Source: Chromobacterium sinusclupearum
Lineage (GTDB): Bacteria; Pseudomonadota; Gammaproteobacteria; Burkholderiales; Chromobacteriaceae
DNA: 64,000 bases
Direction of reading: 5' to 3'
NCBI RefSeq assembly: GCF_002902845.1
Contig: NZ_PPTF01000068.1
Span: forward strand, 132,164-196,163
Shown here in pieces: positions 37,790-46,559 of this stretch. How positions within the stretch are numbered: position 1 is the first letter of the stretch; each line of letters begins with the position of its first letter. A program made the position numbers and the translations under genes. The notes under the pieces are model-generated. The model did not search any database. It was not told the origin of the DNA and saw only the letters and a program-made list of their open reading frames with translations.

Positions 37790-40333
37790 ATGTCCAGTTT
37801 CCGCTCCCGCCAACGCGCCAGCCAGCGCCGCGATCAAACCAGCCGCGAACGCGCGGCCAACTCGCCGGCAGGCGGAAACCAGCCGCCGCGGGATGGCGAA
37901 AAGCCGCCGCGCGCGCCGTACTCCGGCCCGCGCCCCGGCGCGGCCAAGCCGGACTGGCAGCCGCGTCAGGACGACCGCCGCTTCGACAAGCGCGGCCCGC
38001 GCCCGGAGCAAGGACAGGACAAGCGTTTCGACCGACCGGCCGGCAAGCCGGACTGGCAGCCGCGCCAGGACGACCGCCGCTTCGACAAGCGCGGCCCGCG
38101 CCCGGAGCAAGGACAGGACAAGCGTTTCGACCGACCGGCCGGCAAACCGGACTGGCAGCCGCGCCAGGACGACCGCCGCTTCGACAAGCGCGGCCCGCAC
38201 CCGGAACAAGGACAGAACAAGCGTTTCGACCGCCCAGCCGGCAAGCCGGACTGGCAGCCGCGCCAGGACGACCGCCGCTTCGACAAACGCCCGCCGGAAG
38301 CCGGCCAGGAGCGCCGTTACGACCGCGACCGCGGTCCGTCCAGCCGCAAACCGCTGCCGGAAGGCGCGGAGCGCGCGCCGGACTTCCGCCGCGACGGCCC
38401 CGCTCAGGACAAGCGCTACAGCCGTGACCGCGGCCCCTCCGGCCGCAAGCCGCTGCACACCGAAGACGCGGCGCCGCGTCCGTTCAAGCCGCGCGCCGAG
38501 GGCGAAACGCATCAGGCCAAATGGCAAGACCGCGCCCCGCGCGAAGACCGCATGCCGCGCGACGAAAACGCCCCGCGCAAGCTGTTCTCCAAACGCGAGG
38601 ACGGCGAACGCGACAACCGCTTCCGCCGCGACGACAAGCCGCAATGGCAGGATCGCGCCCCGCGCGAAGACCGCCCGCCGCGCGATGACAACGCCCCGCG
38701 CAAGCTGTTCTCCAAGCGCGAGGACGGCGAACGCGACAACCGTTTCCGCCGCGACGACAAGCCGCAATGGCACGATCGCGCCCCGCGCGAAGACCGCCCG
38801 GCTCGCGACGAAAATGCCCCGCGCAAGATGTTCTCCAAGCGCGAGGACGGCGAACGCGACAACCGCTTCCGTCGCGACGACAAGCCGCAGTGGCAGGATC
38901 GCGCCCCGCGCGAAGACCGCCCGGCTCGCGAACAGCACGCTCCGCGCAAGCTGTTTTCCAAGACGGGAGAAGAGGCGCGCGACAACCGCTTCCGCGACGA
39001 AGCGCGCGGCCTTCAGCCGCTGAAGGACAACCACCGCCTGGACAACCCGCAACGCCGCTTCGAGCAGCGCTCGTTTGACCGCCAGCAAGAGCAGGAGCAG
39101 GCGCCGCGCATCGAACGCAGCATCACCGGCCGCCTGGACAGCAGATTGTCGCTGTTCGCGCCTTGTCCGCGCGGCCTGGAGCAGGTGTTGGCCGATGAAC
39201 TGCTGGCGCTGGGCGCCGGCGACATCGCGCCCGCCGACGGCGGCGTGGCCTTTGCCGGCGACGCGCGCCTGATGATGGCGGCCAACCTGCATTGCCGCAC
39301 CGCCAGCCGCATCCTGCTGCGCCTGGCCCACGGCGGCTACCATGCCGAGCAGGACATCTACCGGCTGGCGATGAGCGTGGACTGGCCGCGCTGGTTCGAT
39401 GTATCGCGCACCATCAAGCTGAAGGCCGACGGCATCGCCGCCCGCGTCAAGAGCCTGGACTACATCGCGCTGACGGTGAAGGACGCCATCTGCGACCGCT
39501 TCCGCCAAGCGCAGCTGGGCCGCCCCAGCGTGGACACCCGCAATCCGGACGTCCGCATCAATGTCTTCCTGACCGCCGACACCGCCACCGTTTACCTGGA
39601 CACCAGCGGCGAGCCGCTGTTCAAGCGCGGCTGGCGCGAGGAAACCGGCGAGGCGCCGCTGCGCGAAAACCTGGCCGCCGGCATTTTGCTGCTGGCCGGC
39701 TATGACGGCAGCCAGGCGCTGCTGGACCCGCTGTGCGGCAGCGGCACCTTCCTGGTGGAAGCCGCCGACATCGCGCTGAACCGCGCGCCGGGCCGCAGCC
39801 GCCGCTTCGGATTCGAGGCGCTGTCGAGCTTCGATTCCGCGTCATGGGAAAAACTGCAGCTGGACGCGCGCAAGGCCGAGCTGCCGGCGGCATCGTTGCC
39901 CATCCGCGGCTCGGACCGTTCGCAAGCCATGGTCAACATCGCCCGCGCCAATCTGGAACGCGCAGGCCTGGGCGACCTGGTGGAAGTGAAGGCGGCCGAC
40001 GTGGCGGACACTCGCCCGCACGCCGAACACGGCCTGATCGTCACCAATCCGCCGTATGGCGTGCGGCTGGAAGAACAGGATCAGCTGGCTACCTGGTATC
40101 CGGAACTGGGCGACTGGCTGAAGGCCCACTTCGCCGGCTGGACCGCCTGCCTGTTCAGCGGCGATCTGCGCCTGGGCAAGCTGATCCGCCTGGCGCCGAA
40201 GCGCCGCACCCCGCTGTTCAACGGCTCGCTGCAATGCCGTCTGTTCGTGATCAATATGGTGGAAGGCAGCGCGCGCAAGCAGAAGGACGGCGAAGAAGCC
40301 GCCGACGTTGAAAGCGGCGACGACGAGCAGTAA
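37790..40333 (+). CDS. THUMP-domain rRNA (guanine-N2) methyltransferase with a long Arg/Asp repeat extension
   Basis: 847 residues, roughly twice the family's usual 370-400. Residues from about 443 onward form a normal enzyme of the RlmL N-terminal-half / UPF0020 type. It has a THUMP RNA-binding domain (about 450-600), then an AdoMet methyltransferase with D-P-L-C-G-S-G-T-F and the catalytic N-P-P-Y near 752. Homologues make m2G in 23S rRNA. Residues 1-440 are predicted disordered, rich in Arg, Asp, Pro and Gln, and built from two tandem-repeat families (33- and 41-residue units). Arg-rich tails of this sort occur on RNA helicases and chaperones and raise RNA affinity. The start ATG follows GAGG. 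Monocistronic and divergent from mutY. Confidence 0.9.
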   Translation: MSSFRSRQRASQRRDQTSRERAANSPAGGNQPPRDGEKPPRAPYSGPRPGAAKPDWQPRQDDRRFDKRGPRPEQGQDKRFDRPAGKPDWQPRQDDRRFDKRGPRPEQGQDKRFDRPAGKPDWQPRQDDRRFDKRGPHPEQGQNKRFDRPAGKPDWQPRQDDRRFDKRPPEAGQERRYDRDRGPSSRKPLPEGAERAPDFRRDGPAQDKRYSRDRGPSGRKPLHTEDAAPRPFKPRAEGETHQAKWQDRAPREDRMPRDENAPRKLFSKREDGERDNRFRRDDKPQWQDRAPREDRPPRDDNAPRKLFSKREDGERDNRFRRDDKPQWHDRAPREDRPARDENAPRKMFSKREDGERDNRFRRDDKPQWQDRAPREDRPAREQHAPRKLFSKTGEEARDNRFRDEARGLQPLKDNHRLDNPQRRFEQRSFDRQQEQEQAPRIERSITGRLDSRLSLFAPCPRGLEQVLADELLALGAGDIAPADGGVAFAGDARLMMAANLHCRTASRILLRLAHGGYHAEQDIYRLAMSVDWPRWFDVSRTIKLKADGIAARVKSLDYIALTVKDAICDRFRQAQLGRPSVDTRNPDVRINVFLTADTATVYLDTSGEPLFKRGWREETGEAPLRENLAAGILLLAGYDGSQALLDPLCGSGTFLVEAADIALNRAPGRSRRFGFEALSSFDSASWEKLQLDARKAELPAASLPIRGSDRSQAMVNIARANLERAGLGDLVEVKAADVADTRPHAEHGLIVTNPPYGVRLEEQDQLATWYPELGDWLKAHFAGWTACLFSGDLRLGKLIRLAPKRRTPLFNGSLQCRLFVINMVEGSARKQKDGEEAADVESGDDEQ
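37946..38294 (+). repeat. in-gene tandem repeat A, 99-bp unit, about 3.5 copies
   Basis: Units start at 37946, 38045, 38144 and 38243 and encode a 33-residue motif beginning K-P-D-W-Q-P-R-Q-D-D-R-R-F-D-K-R. The copies are nearly identical at DNA level, implying recent duplication or gene conversion. Confidence 0.95.
38522..38998 (+). repeat. in-gene tandem repeat B, 123-bp unit, about 3.9 copies
   Basis: Units start at 38522, 38645, 38768 and 38891 and encode a 41-residue motif beginning W-Q-D-R-A-P-R-E-D-R and containing A-P-R-K-L-F-S-K-R-E-D-G-E. The last copy is degenerate at its end. Confidence 0.95.
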
Positions 40334-40348
40334 GCCACAACCGTTTCA

Positions 40349-40668
40349 GCCACGAAACCCACGAAAAACACGAAACAACAGGCACTCCACCGATATTTTT
40401 CCGTGTCGTTTCGTTGGTTTCGTGGCGCGAATCACAATGCTGCGCGCCGCAGCACAGCACCATCTTTTTACTACGAGACGCACTAAAAACACGAAACAAC
40501 AGGCACTCCGCCGATATTTTTTCGTGTCGTTTCGTGGGTTTCGTGGCGCGAATCACGATGCTGCGCGCCGCAGCACAGCACCATCTTTTTACTACGAGAC
40601 GCACGAAAAACACGAAACAACAGGCACTCCGCCGATATTTTTTCGTGTCGTTTCGTGGGTTTCGTGGC
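40349..40668. repeat. 121-bp intergenic tandem repeat built of palindromic units
   Basis: A 121-bp period is exact between marker sequences at 40381, 40502 and 40623, giving about 2.7 copies. Each unit contains inverted arms of the type ccacgaaacccacgaaa and its complement around a loop with ggcactcc, so each can form a long hairpin. The spacer between hairpins contains gctgcgcgccgcagc. This explains the AT/GC-patterned stretch between the methyltransferase and marC; no gene is present. Confidence 0.9.
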
Positions 40669-40762
40669 AAATAATGAAGTTGGACAAATCATGTGCCGCC
40701 GCTCGCCGGAACCCCATCGGCATGCGATAATCGCCGGCTGCTCCACCCACCTGGCAATACCC

Positions 40763-41365
40763 ATGCAAACCTCCTTCCTGTCCGCGACCATCCTGCTGAT
40801 CCTGATCACCGACCCGCTGGGCAATATTCCGCTGTTCATCGCCGCGTTGAAACAAGTCAAGCCGGAGCGCCGCAAGCGGGTGGTCTACCGCGAATGCCTG
40901 ATCGCCTTCCTGGTGCTGACCATCTTCATGCTGTTCGGCCGCAACTTCCTGGACTTGATGCACCTGACCGACGAATCCATGCGCATCGCCGGCGGCGTGA
41001 TCCTGTTCCTGATCGCCATCAAGATGATCTTCCCCGGCGAGGGCTCCGTGTTCGGCGGCGACAAAATGAGCGGCGAACCCTTCATCGTGCCCATCGCCAT
41101 TCCGCTGATCGCCGGCCCGTCCGCCATGGCCACTGTGCTTCTGCTGTCCACCCGCGAGCCGGGCCGCATGCTGGAATGGATGGGCGCGCTGACCATCTGC
41201 ATGCTGGTCACCACCGTGGTCTTCCTGTTCTCCAGTCGTCTGCAGAAGCTGCTGGGCGAACAGGCCATCACCGCGCTGGAGCGCCTGATGGGCCTGGTGC
41301 TGACCGCCATCTCCGTCGAGATGCTGCTCAGCGGTTTCGCGTCCTACTGGAAGCAGCTGCACTAA
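40763..41365 (+). CDS. MarC/YhgN family integral membrane protein
   Basis: 200 residues with six predicted membrane segments and the MarC hallmark L-I-T-D-P-L-G-N-I-P-L-F near residues 14-25. The family was once linked to multiple antibiotic resistance, but its function is unknown; NAAT transporter-like roles have been proposed. The ATG at 40763 begins the first hydrophobic helix; the long upstream extension runs through the tandem repeat and is rejected. The ribosome site is weak. Flanked on both sides by repeat elements of the same family. Confidence 0.88.
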   Translation: MQTSFLSATILLILITDPLGNIPLFIAALKQVKPERRKRVVYRECLIAFLVLTIFMLFGRNFLDLMHLTDESMRIAGGVILFLIAIKMIFPGEGSVFGGDKMSGEPFIVPIAIPLIAGPSAMATVLLLSTREPGRMLEWMGALTICMLVTTVVFLFSSRLQKLLGEQAITALERLMGLVLTAISVEMLLSGFASYWKQLH

Positions 41366-41379
41366 GCAATACCGATTTC

Positions 41380-41584
41380 GCCACGAAACCCACTATAGAG
41401 CCGCTAACGAAACCTCGTTAGAGAACCTGAGCCAAGGCGCGCCGACGCAGACAGTACTTGAGTACGGCAAGGAGGCGCAACGCAGGATCAGGGGTTTTGT
41501 TAGCGGGTCTAAAAACACGAAGGCCTCTCGCAGCTCACCACAATTCAAGCTCCCTTGTTTCGTGTCTTTCGTGGAGTTCGTGGC
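41380..41584. repeat. further copy of the palindromic repeat, interrupted by a MITE-like insertion
   Basis: The left arm gccacgaaacccac and right arm ttcgtggagttcgtggc match the arms of the 121-bp repeats at 40349-40668. The left arm is split from its continuation aaaaacacgaa by the insertion at 41396-41509. Confidence 0.8.
41396..41509. mobile_element. MITE-like 114-bp element with TA target duplication
   Basis: The ends gccgctaac and gttagcggg are inverted repeats (10 of 11 matching over GAGCCGCTAAC). TA flanks both sides (41394-41395 and 41510-41511). Removing the element restores the palindromic repeat as cac-TA-aaaac, the same as an uninterrupted copy near 40480. No coding capacity. TA targets are typical of IS630/Tc1-type transposases, which could mobilise it in trans. 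Confidence 0.7.
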
Positions 41585-41738
41585 AAATGGCTTTTTATCA
41601 TGCAAAGCAGATATCGCATCAGGGTTATCCCGGATAGGGATATCGCCTATGCCCCCAGCTGACGACAGTTGTTAGCATCGGATTCAAATGGACCGATAGA
41701 GTCCGCATCCGAAGCAACCAACGCCAGTCGGGAGAACC

Positions 41739-43055
41739 ATGCAAACCAAGACCCCATTCTTTTCGCGCCTGTACGTGCAGGTGCTGATCGCCATCGCGCT
41801 GGGCGTCACGCTCGGCGCCGTCGCGCCGGACCTCGGCGCCAAGATGAAACCGCTGGGCGACGCCTTCATCAAGCTGATCAAGATGATGATCGCGCCGATT
41901 ATCTTCGCCACCGTCGTCGTCGGCATCGCCAAGATGGGCGACATGAAGGAAGTGGGCCGCGTCGGCGTCAAGGCGCTGTTCTACTTCGAGGCCGTCACCA
42001 CGCTGGCGCTGGTGATCGGCCTGATCGTGGTCAACCTGCTGCAGCCCGGCGCCGGCCTCAATATCGACCCGCACACCCTGCACGCCAAGGACATCGCCAA
42101 GTACACCGCCGGCGCCAAGGAAATGAACACGGTAGACTTCCTGCTGCACATCATTCCGGACACCGTCGTCGGCGCCTTCGCCAGCGGCGAAATCCTGCAG
42201 GTGCTGACCTTCTCCGTGCTGCTGGGCCTGGCCCTGACCAAGATGGGCGACAACGGCAAGACCATCGTCCACATCCTCGACGAGTTCTCGCACGCTCTGT
42301 TCGGCGTGATCAATATGCTGATGAAGCTGGCTCCGATCGGGGCCTTCGGCGCGATGGCCTTCACCATCGGCAAATACGGCATAGGCTCGCTGAAGCAGCT
42401 GGGCTTTTTGATGGCCTGCGTGTATCTGACCTGCTTCGCCTTCGTCTTCATCGTGCTGGGTGCCATCGCCCGCTTCTCCGGCTTCAGCCTGTGGCGCTTC
42501 CTGGTCTACATCAAGGAAGAAATCCTGCTGGTGCTGGGCACGTCTTCATCCGAGTCCGCGCTGCCGGGCATCATGAAGAAGCTGGAAAACCTGGGCTGCG
42601 CCAAGCCGGTGGTCGGCATGGTGGTGCCCACCGGCTACTCGTTCAACCTGGACGGCACTTCCATCTATCTGACCATGGCGGCGATCTTCATCGCCCAGGC
42701 TACCAATGTGAACCTGACCCTGGGCGAGGAGCTGGCCATTATCGGCGTGCTGCTGCTGACCTCCAAGGGGGCGGCTGCGGTGACCGGCGGCGGCTTCATC
42801 ACGCTGGCCGCCACGCTGGCGACGCTGGGCGGCAAGCTGCCGGTGGAAGGCCTGGCGCTGCTGATCGGCATCGACCGCTTCATGTCCGAAGCGCGCGCCA
42901 TCACCAATCTGATCGGCAACGGCGTCGCCACCGTGGTGATCGCCAAGTGGGAAAAAGCGCTGGACGTTGAGCAAATGAACCGTGTCTTGGCCGGCGACCA
43001 GCCATCCGAACCGCCGCCGCAACCCCGCGAGCAGCCGGCGCCGCAACTGAGCTAA
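41739..43055 (+). CDS. dctA: C4-dicarboxylate:cation symporter DctA
   Basis: 438 residues. Na+ or H+ symporter of the DAACS family with eight membrane helices and two re-entrant loops. The signatures S-S-S-E-S-A-L-P (near 270), N-L-D-G-T-S-I-Y (near 303) and G-K-G-A-like [12 protein letters not shown] are intact. The wording matches DctA (succinate, fumarate, malate uptake) better than GltP. The Pro/Gln-rich tail after residue 418 is not conserved. The ribosome site GGGAGAA precedes the ATG. No dctBD two-component genes are nearby. A terminator follows. Confidence 0.9.
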   Translation: MQTKTPFFSRLYVQVLIAIALGVTLGAVAPDLGAKMKPLGDAFIKLIKMMIAPIIFATVVVGIAKMGDMKEVGRVGVKALFYFEAVTTLALVIGLIVVNLLQPGAGLNIDPHTLHAKDIAKYTAGAKEMNTVDFLLHIIPDTVVGAFASGEILQVLTFSVLLGLALTKMGDNGKTIVHILDEFSHALFGVINMLMKLAPIGAFGAMAFTIGKYGIGSLKQLGFLMACVYLTCFAFVFIVLGAIARFSGFSLWRFLVYIKEEILLVLGTSSSESALPGIMKKLENLGCAKPVVGMVVPTGYSFNLDGTSIYLTMAAIFIAQATNVNLTLGEELAIIGVLLLTSKGAAAVTGGGFITLAATLATLGGKLPVEGLALLIGIDRFMSEARAITNLIGNGVATVVIAKWEKALDVEQMNRVLAGDQPSEPPPQPREQPAPQLS

Positions 43056-43065
43056 ACGCAACACC

Positions 43066-43092
43066 CCACCCCCGCCAAGGCGGGGGTTTTTG
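43066..43092 (+). terminator. terminator of dctA
   Basis: acccccgcc/ggcgggggt stem followed by five T residues. Confidence 0.85.
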
Positions 43093-43162
43093 TTGGCATT
43101 AGAATCAATGCTTGATTTTGCCCTTCCCGCGTCCACGATGAATACTGAGGAGGGGTCACATC

Positions 43163-43822
43163 ATGACTGATTTCTGGCTGCAATACGGCGACGAGATGCT
43201 GCCGGTGATAGGCGACTTTCCCAGAGTCGGCGACTATCTGCCGAGTTTCATGCTGGTGGATGACCAAAAACGCGACGCGGCGCTGGAAAGCTACCTTGGC
43301 CCCAAGGTCATCGTCACGCTGCTGTCTGTGGACGAGGAGGAGCACGGCGGCATTCTGCTGCTGCGCGAAACCCGCCGCTGCCTGGATCGCTGGCCGCACC
43401 TGAAGCTGATCGTCATCACCGTGGACTCGCCATCTTCGCTGGCCCGGGCGCGCCACGAGCACGGCCTGCCCCACACCACGCTGCTGTCCACCCTGCGCGG
43501 ACGCGACTTCCACAAACGCTACGGCGTGCTGATCACGGAATTTCCGCTGAGCGGCTACACCGCGCCGGCCATCATCCTGGCTGATGCCAACAATGTGGCG
43601 CACTACACCGAACGGCTGGTCGATACCCGCGCCATGTTCGACTTCGACGCCATCGATGCCTTGCTGCAGCAGGGCGAGCAGCAGGCGCTGGAAGCGGAGC
43701 GCGCCGCCGAGGAAGCGCGGCAACAGCAATTGGCGGAGCGCGAGCTGGGCACCGAGCGGCTGGTGGAGAAAGCGCGCCAGATCGAGCAAACCCCGCCCAA
43801 AACCAGCTACGGCAACCGCTGA
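43163..43822 (+). CDS. thiol peroxidase (Tpx)-like protein lacking both catalytic cysteines
   Basis: 219 residues. Residues 20-150 follow the Tpx peroxiredoxin pattern: V-G-D-Y-L-P-S-F, the beta strand V-I-V-T-L-L-S-V-D, H-G-L-P-H-T-T-L-L-S-T, and F-H-K-R-Y-G-V-L-I-T-E-F-P-L-S-G. The peroxidatic cysteine position reads E-E-H-G-G (His/Gly near 61-63), and the resolving-cysteine position reads R-A-R-H-E-H-G-L (Arg near 96). The only cysteine in the protein is C73. Residues 165-210 form a charged, Glu/Gln/Ala-rich predicted coiled coil absent from Tpx. It is probably a non-peroxidase relative with a binding role. The alignment is by eye. Preceded by dctA and its terminator. Confidence 0.7.
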   Translation: MTDFWLQYGDEMLPVIGDFPRVGDYLPSFMLVDDQKRDAALESYLGPKVIVTLLSVDEEEHGGILLLRETRRCLDRWPHLKLIVITVDSPSSLARARHEHGLPHTTLLSTLRGRDFHKRYGVLITEFPLSGYTAPAIILADANNVAHYTERLVDTRAMFDFDAIDALLQQGEQQALEAERAAEEARQQQLAERELGTERLVEKARQIEQTPPKTSYGNR

Positions 43823-43836
43823 AGCTTAGATAAAAC

Positions 43837-43863
43837 AAAACCGCCCGTTTCCGGGCGGTTTCT
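43837..43863. terminator. terminator shared by Tpx-like gene and ppsA
   Basis: aaaccgcccg/cgggcggttt stem with A and T flanks on both sides, between convergent genes. Confidence 0.85.
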
Positions 43864-43888
43864 CATTCACTGATGGATGGCCGTCAGC

Positions 43889-46276
43889 CTAGCTGTTCAG
43901 TTCCTTGGCCAGGTACAGCCAGGTTTCCACCACGGTGTCCGGGTTCAGCGACACGGTTTCGATGCCCTCTTCCACCAGCCACTTGGCGAAGTCCGGATGG
44001 TCGGACGGGCCCTGGCCGCAGATGCCCACGTACTTGCCCAGCTTGCGGCAAGCCTGGATCGACATGTGCAGCATGGCCTTGACCGCCTCGTTGCGCTCGT
44101 CGAAAGTGCTGGCGATCGGGCCGCCGGAGTCGCGGTCCACGCCCAGCGTCAGCTGGGTCATGTCGTTGGAGCCGATGGAGAAGCCGTCGAAGTGCTGCAG
44201 GAACTTCTCTGCCAGCACGGCGTTGGTCGGCAGCTCGCACATCATGATCAGGCGCAGGCCGTTTTCGCCGCGCTTCAGGCCGTTTTCGGCCAGGATCTCG
44301 ACGACTTTCTCGGCTTCGGCCAGCGTGCGGACAAACGGGATCATCACTTCCACGTTGGTCAAGCCCATCACGTCGCGCACCTTCTTGATGGCGCGGCATT
44401 CCAGCTCGAAACAATCGCGGAACGACTCGGCCACGTAGCGCGCCGCGCCGCGGAAACCGATCATCGGGTTTTCTTCGTGCGGTTCGTACAGCTGGCCGCC
44501 GATCAGGTTGGCGTACTCGTTGGACTTGAAGTCCGACATGCGCACGATGACCTTCTTCGGATAGAACGCCGCAGCCAGCGTGGACACGCCTTCGGCGATC
44601 TTGTCGACGTAGAAGTCTACCGGGCTGGCGTAGCCGGCGATGCGGTCGGAAATGGTTTCCTTCAGCTCCGGACTCAGCTTGTCGAATTCCAACAGCGCTT
44701 TCGGGTGGATGCCGATCTGGCGGTTGATGACGAACTCCATCCGCGCCAAGCCCACGCCTTCGTTCGGCAGCTGGGCGAAGTCAAACGCCAGTTCCGGGTT
44801 GCCCACGTTCATCATGATCTTGACCGGCGCCTTCGGCATCTTGTCCAGTTCCAGATCGATGACTTCCACGTCCAGCAGGCCGTCGTAGATGTTGCCAGTG
44901 TCGCCCTCGGCGCAGGACACGGTGACCTGCATGCCTTCCTTCAGCACCTGGGTGGCGTCGCCGCAGCCCACCACGGCCGGGATGCCCAGCTCGCGCGCGA
45001 TGATGGCGGCGTGGCAGGTACGGCCGCCGCGATTGGTCACGATGGCGGCGGCGCGCTTCATCACCGGTTCCCAATCCGGGTCGGTCATGTCGGTCACCAG
45101 CACATCGCCCGGCTTGACGCGGTCCATCTCGGACGCGTCCTTGATGGTGCGCACCACGCCCTGGCCGATCTTCTGGCCGATGGCGCGGCCTTCGCACAGG
45201 ATTTCGGACTTGCTGTTCAGGCGGTAGCGGCGCAGGGTGTCCTTGCGGTCTTCCTGCGACTTAACGGTTTCCGGACGCGCTTGCAGGATGTACAGCTTGC
45301 CGTCCAGGCCGTCGCGGCCCCACTCGATATCCATCGGACGGCCGTAGTGTTTTTCGATGATCAGCGCGTACTGGGCCAGCTCGGCCACTTCGGCGTCGCT
45401 GATCGAGAACTGCTTGCGCAGGGCAGGCTCCACATCGACGGTCTTGACCGAGCGGCCGGCTTGCGACGCGTCGGTGAATTCCATCTTGATCAGCTTGGAA
45501 CCCATGGTCTTGCGCAGCACGGCCGGACGGCCGGCCTTCAGCGTCGGCTTGTGCACGTAGAACTCGTCCGGGTTCACGGCGCCCTGCACCACGGTCTCGC
45601 CCAGGCCGTAGGAAGCGGTGATGAACACCACGTCTTCAAAGCCGGATTCGGTGTCGATGGTGAACATCACGCCGGCCGCGCCCTTGTCGGAACGCACCAT
45701 GCGCTGCACGCCGGCGGACAGGGCCACCACGTCGTGGGCGAAGCCCTTGTGCACGCGGTAGGAGATGGCGCGGTCGTTGTAGAGGGAAGCGAAAACGTGC
45801 TTCATCGCATCCTTGACATTGTCAAGGCCGCGGATATTCAGGAAGGTTTCTTGCTGGCCTGCGAACGAGGCATCGGGGAGGTCTTCGGCGGTGGCGGAGG
45901 AACGGACGGCGACGGAAATGTCAGCGCCGCCGGCATCGGCCACCATCTTGTCCCAGGCTTCCTTGATGTCGGCATCCAGCTTGGCAGGGAACGGCGTATC
46001 GATAATCCACTGACGGATTTCCTTGCCGATGCGAGCCAGCTCGCTTACGTCTTCAATGTCCAGCTTGGCCAAAGCGGCATTGATCTTGCCCGCCAGGCCG
46101 TTATGCTGAAGGAAATCGCGGTAGGCTTGCGCGGTCGTCGCGAAACCGCCGGGAACGCGCACGCCGGAACCGGCCAGCTGACTGATCATTTCACCAAGGG
46201 AGGCGTTCTTGCCGCCTACCTCTTCCACATCGGTCATGCGCAGTTTCTCGAACCAGATGACGTAGTTCTCTGCCAT
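43889..46276 (-). CDS. ppsA: phosphoenolpyruvate synthase
   Basis: 795 residues (E. coli 792). It converts pyruvate and ATP to PEP, AMP and phosphate for growth on C3 and C4 acids. The N-terminal ATP-grasp domain contains [12 protein letters not shown] (near 120-131). The phosphohistidine is in [14 protein letters not shown] (H near 421). The C-terminal PEP/pyruvate domain has [10 protein letters not shown]. The ATG at 46276 follows AGG at five bases; the GTG one codon upstream is less likely. Divergent from its regulator gene ppsR across 283 bp. Confidence 0.97.
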   Translation of the reverse strand: MAENYVIWFEKLRMTDVEEVGGKNASLGEMISQLAGSGVRVPGGFATTAQAYRDFLQHNGLAGKINAALAKLDIEDVSELARIGKEIRQWIIDTPFPAKLDADIKEAWDKMVADAGGADISVAVRSSATAEDLPDASFAGQQETFLNIRGLDNVKDAMKHVFASLYNDRAISYRVHKGFAHDVVALSAGVQRMVRSDKGAAGVMFTIDTESGFEDVVFITASYGLGETVVQGAVNPDEFYVHKPTLKAGRPAVLRKTMGSKLIKMEFTDASQAGRSVKTVDVEPALRKQFSISDAEVAELAQYALIIEKHYGRPMDIEWGRDGLDGKLYILQARPETVKSQEDRKDTLRRYRLNSKSEILCEGRAIGQKIGQGVVRTIKDASEMDRVKPGDVLVTDMTDPDWEPVMKRAAAIVTNRGGRTCHAAIIARELGIPAVVGCGDATQVLKEGMQVTVSCAEGDTGNIYDGLLDVEVIDLELDKMPKAPVKIMMNVGNPELAFDFAQLPNEGVGLARMEFVINRQIGIHPKALLEFDKLSPELKETISDRIAGYASPVDFYVDKIAEGVSTLAAAFYPKKVIVRMSDFKSNEYANLIGGQLYEPHEENPMIGFRGAARYVAESFRDCFELECRAIKKVRDVMGLTNVEVMIPFVRTLAEAEKVVEILAENGLKRGENGLRLIMMCELPTNAVLAEKFLQHFDGFSIGSNDMTQLTLGVDRDSGGPIASTFDERNEAVKAMLHMSIQACRKLGKYVGICGQGPSDHPDFAKWLVEEGIETVSLNPDTVVETWLYLAKELNS

Positions 46277-46447
46277 CACTTCACTTCCTGTGTTGGGATT
46301 GGGACGATGCGCCGCATTCTAGCCGAATTACGCGCCGATTGCGTAGCAACTTTTGCAGCGCACAAGATTTTTTGCGACAGACGGAATGTCAAAACCAGCA
46401 AAATCAATCAGTTGCCAAAGCCCCGGCCGGCCAAAGTAAGAAAATGT

Positions 46448-46469
46448 CATGTAATGTTGTGATTACATG
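46448..46469. promoter_or_regulatory. palindromic operator candidate between ppsA and ppsR
   Basis: catgtaat-gttgtg-attacatg, 8-bp perfect arms around 6 bp. The inner half-sites TGTAAT/ATTACA resemble those of HexR, but the spacing is 6 instead of 3, so the factor is open. The rest of the 283-bp interval holds a TAGAAT -10-like box for ppsA (46316-46321) and no gene. Confidence 0.5.
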
Positions 46470-46559
46470 AAGAAAACGAATCTCTGCCAAGCCGATACCA
46501 TCCGCCCTTGCGCCGGTATACACTTTGCACAGACAAACCCATAGCAAGCAAGGTCTTCC

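Noticed and set aside
37946..38998. CRISPR-like or mobile repeats
   Set aside because: Both repeat families are multiples of three, in frame and part of one coding sequence.
37787..39508. A 573-codon open frame on the minus strand across the Arg/Asp repeats
   Set aside because: It is the shadow of the repeat-rich plus-strand gene. High GC at third codon positions keeps the complementary frame open, and the translation is low-complexity Val/Ala/Leu.
40349..40668. CRISPR array
   Set aside because: Repeats are regular, but the unit is 121 bp with no unique spacers; the copies differ only by point changes. No cas genes are present.
46448..46469. A HexR site by name
   Set aside because: The half-sites resemble HexR boxes, but the 6-bp spacing is 3 bp longer than the known motif, so only a generic operator is claimed.
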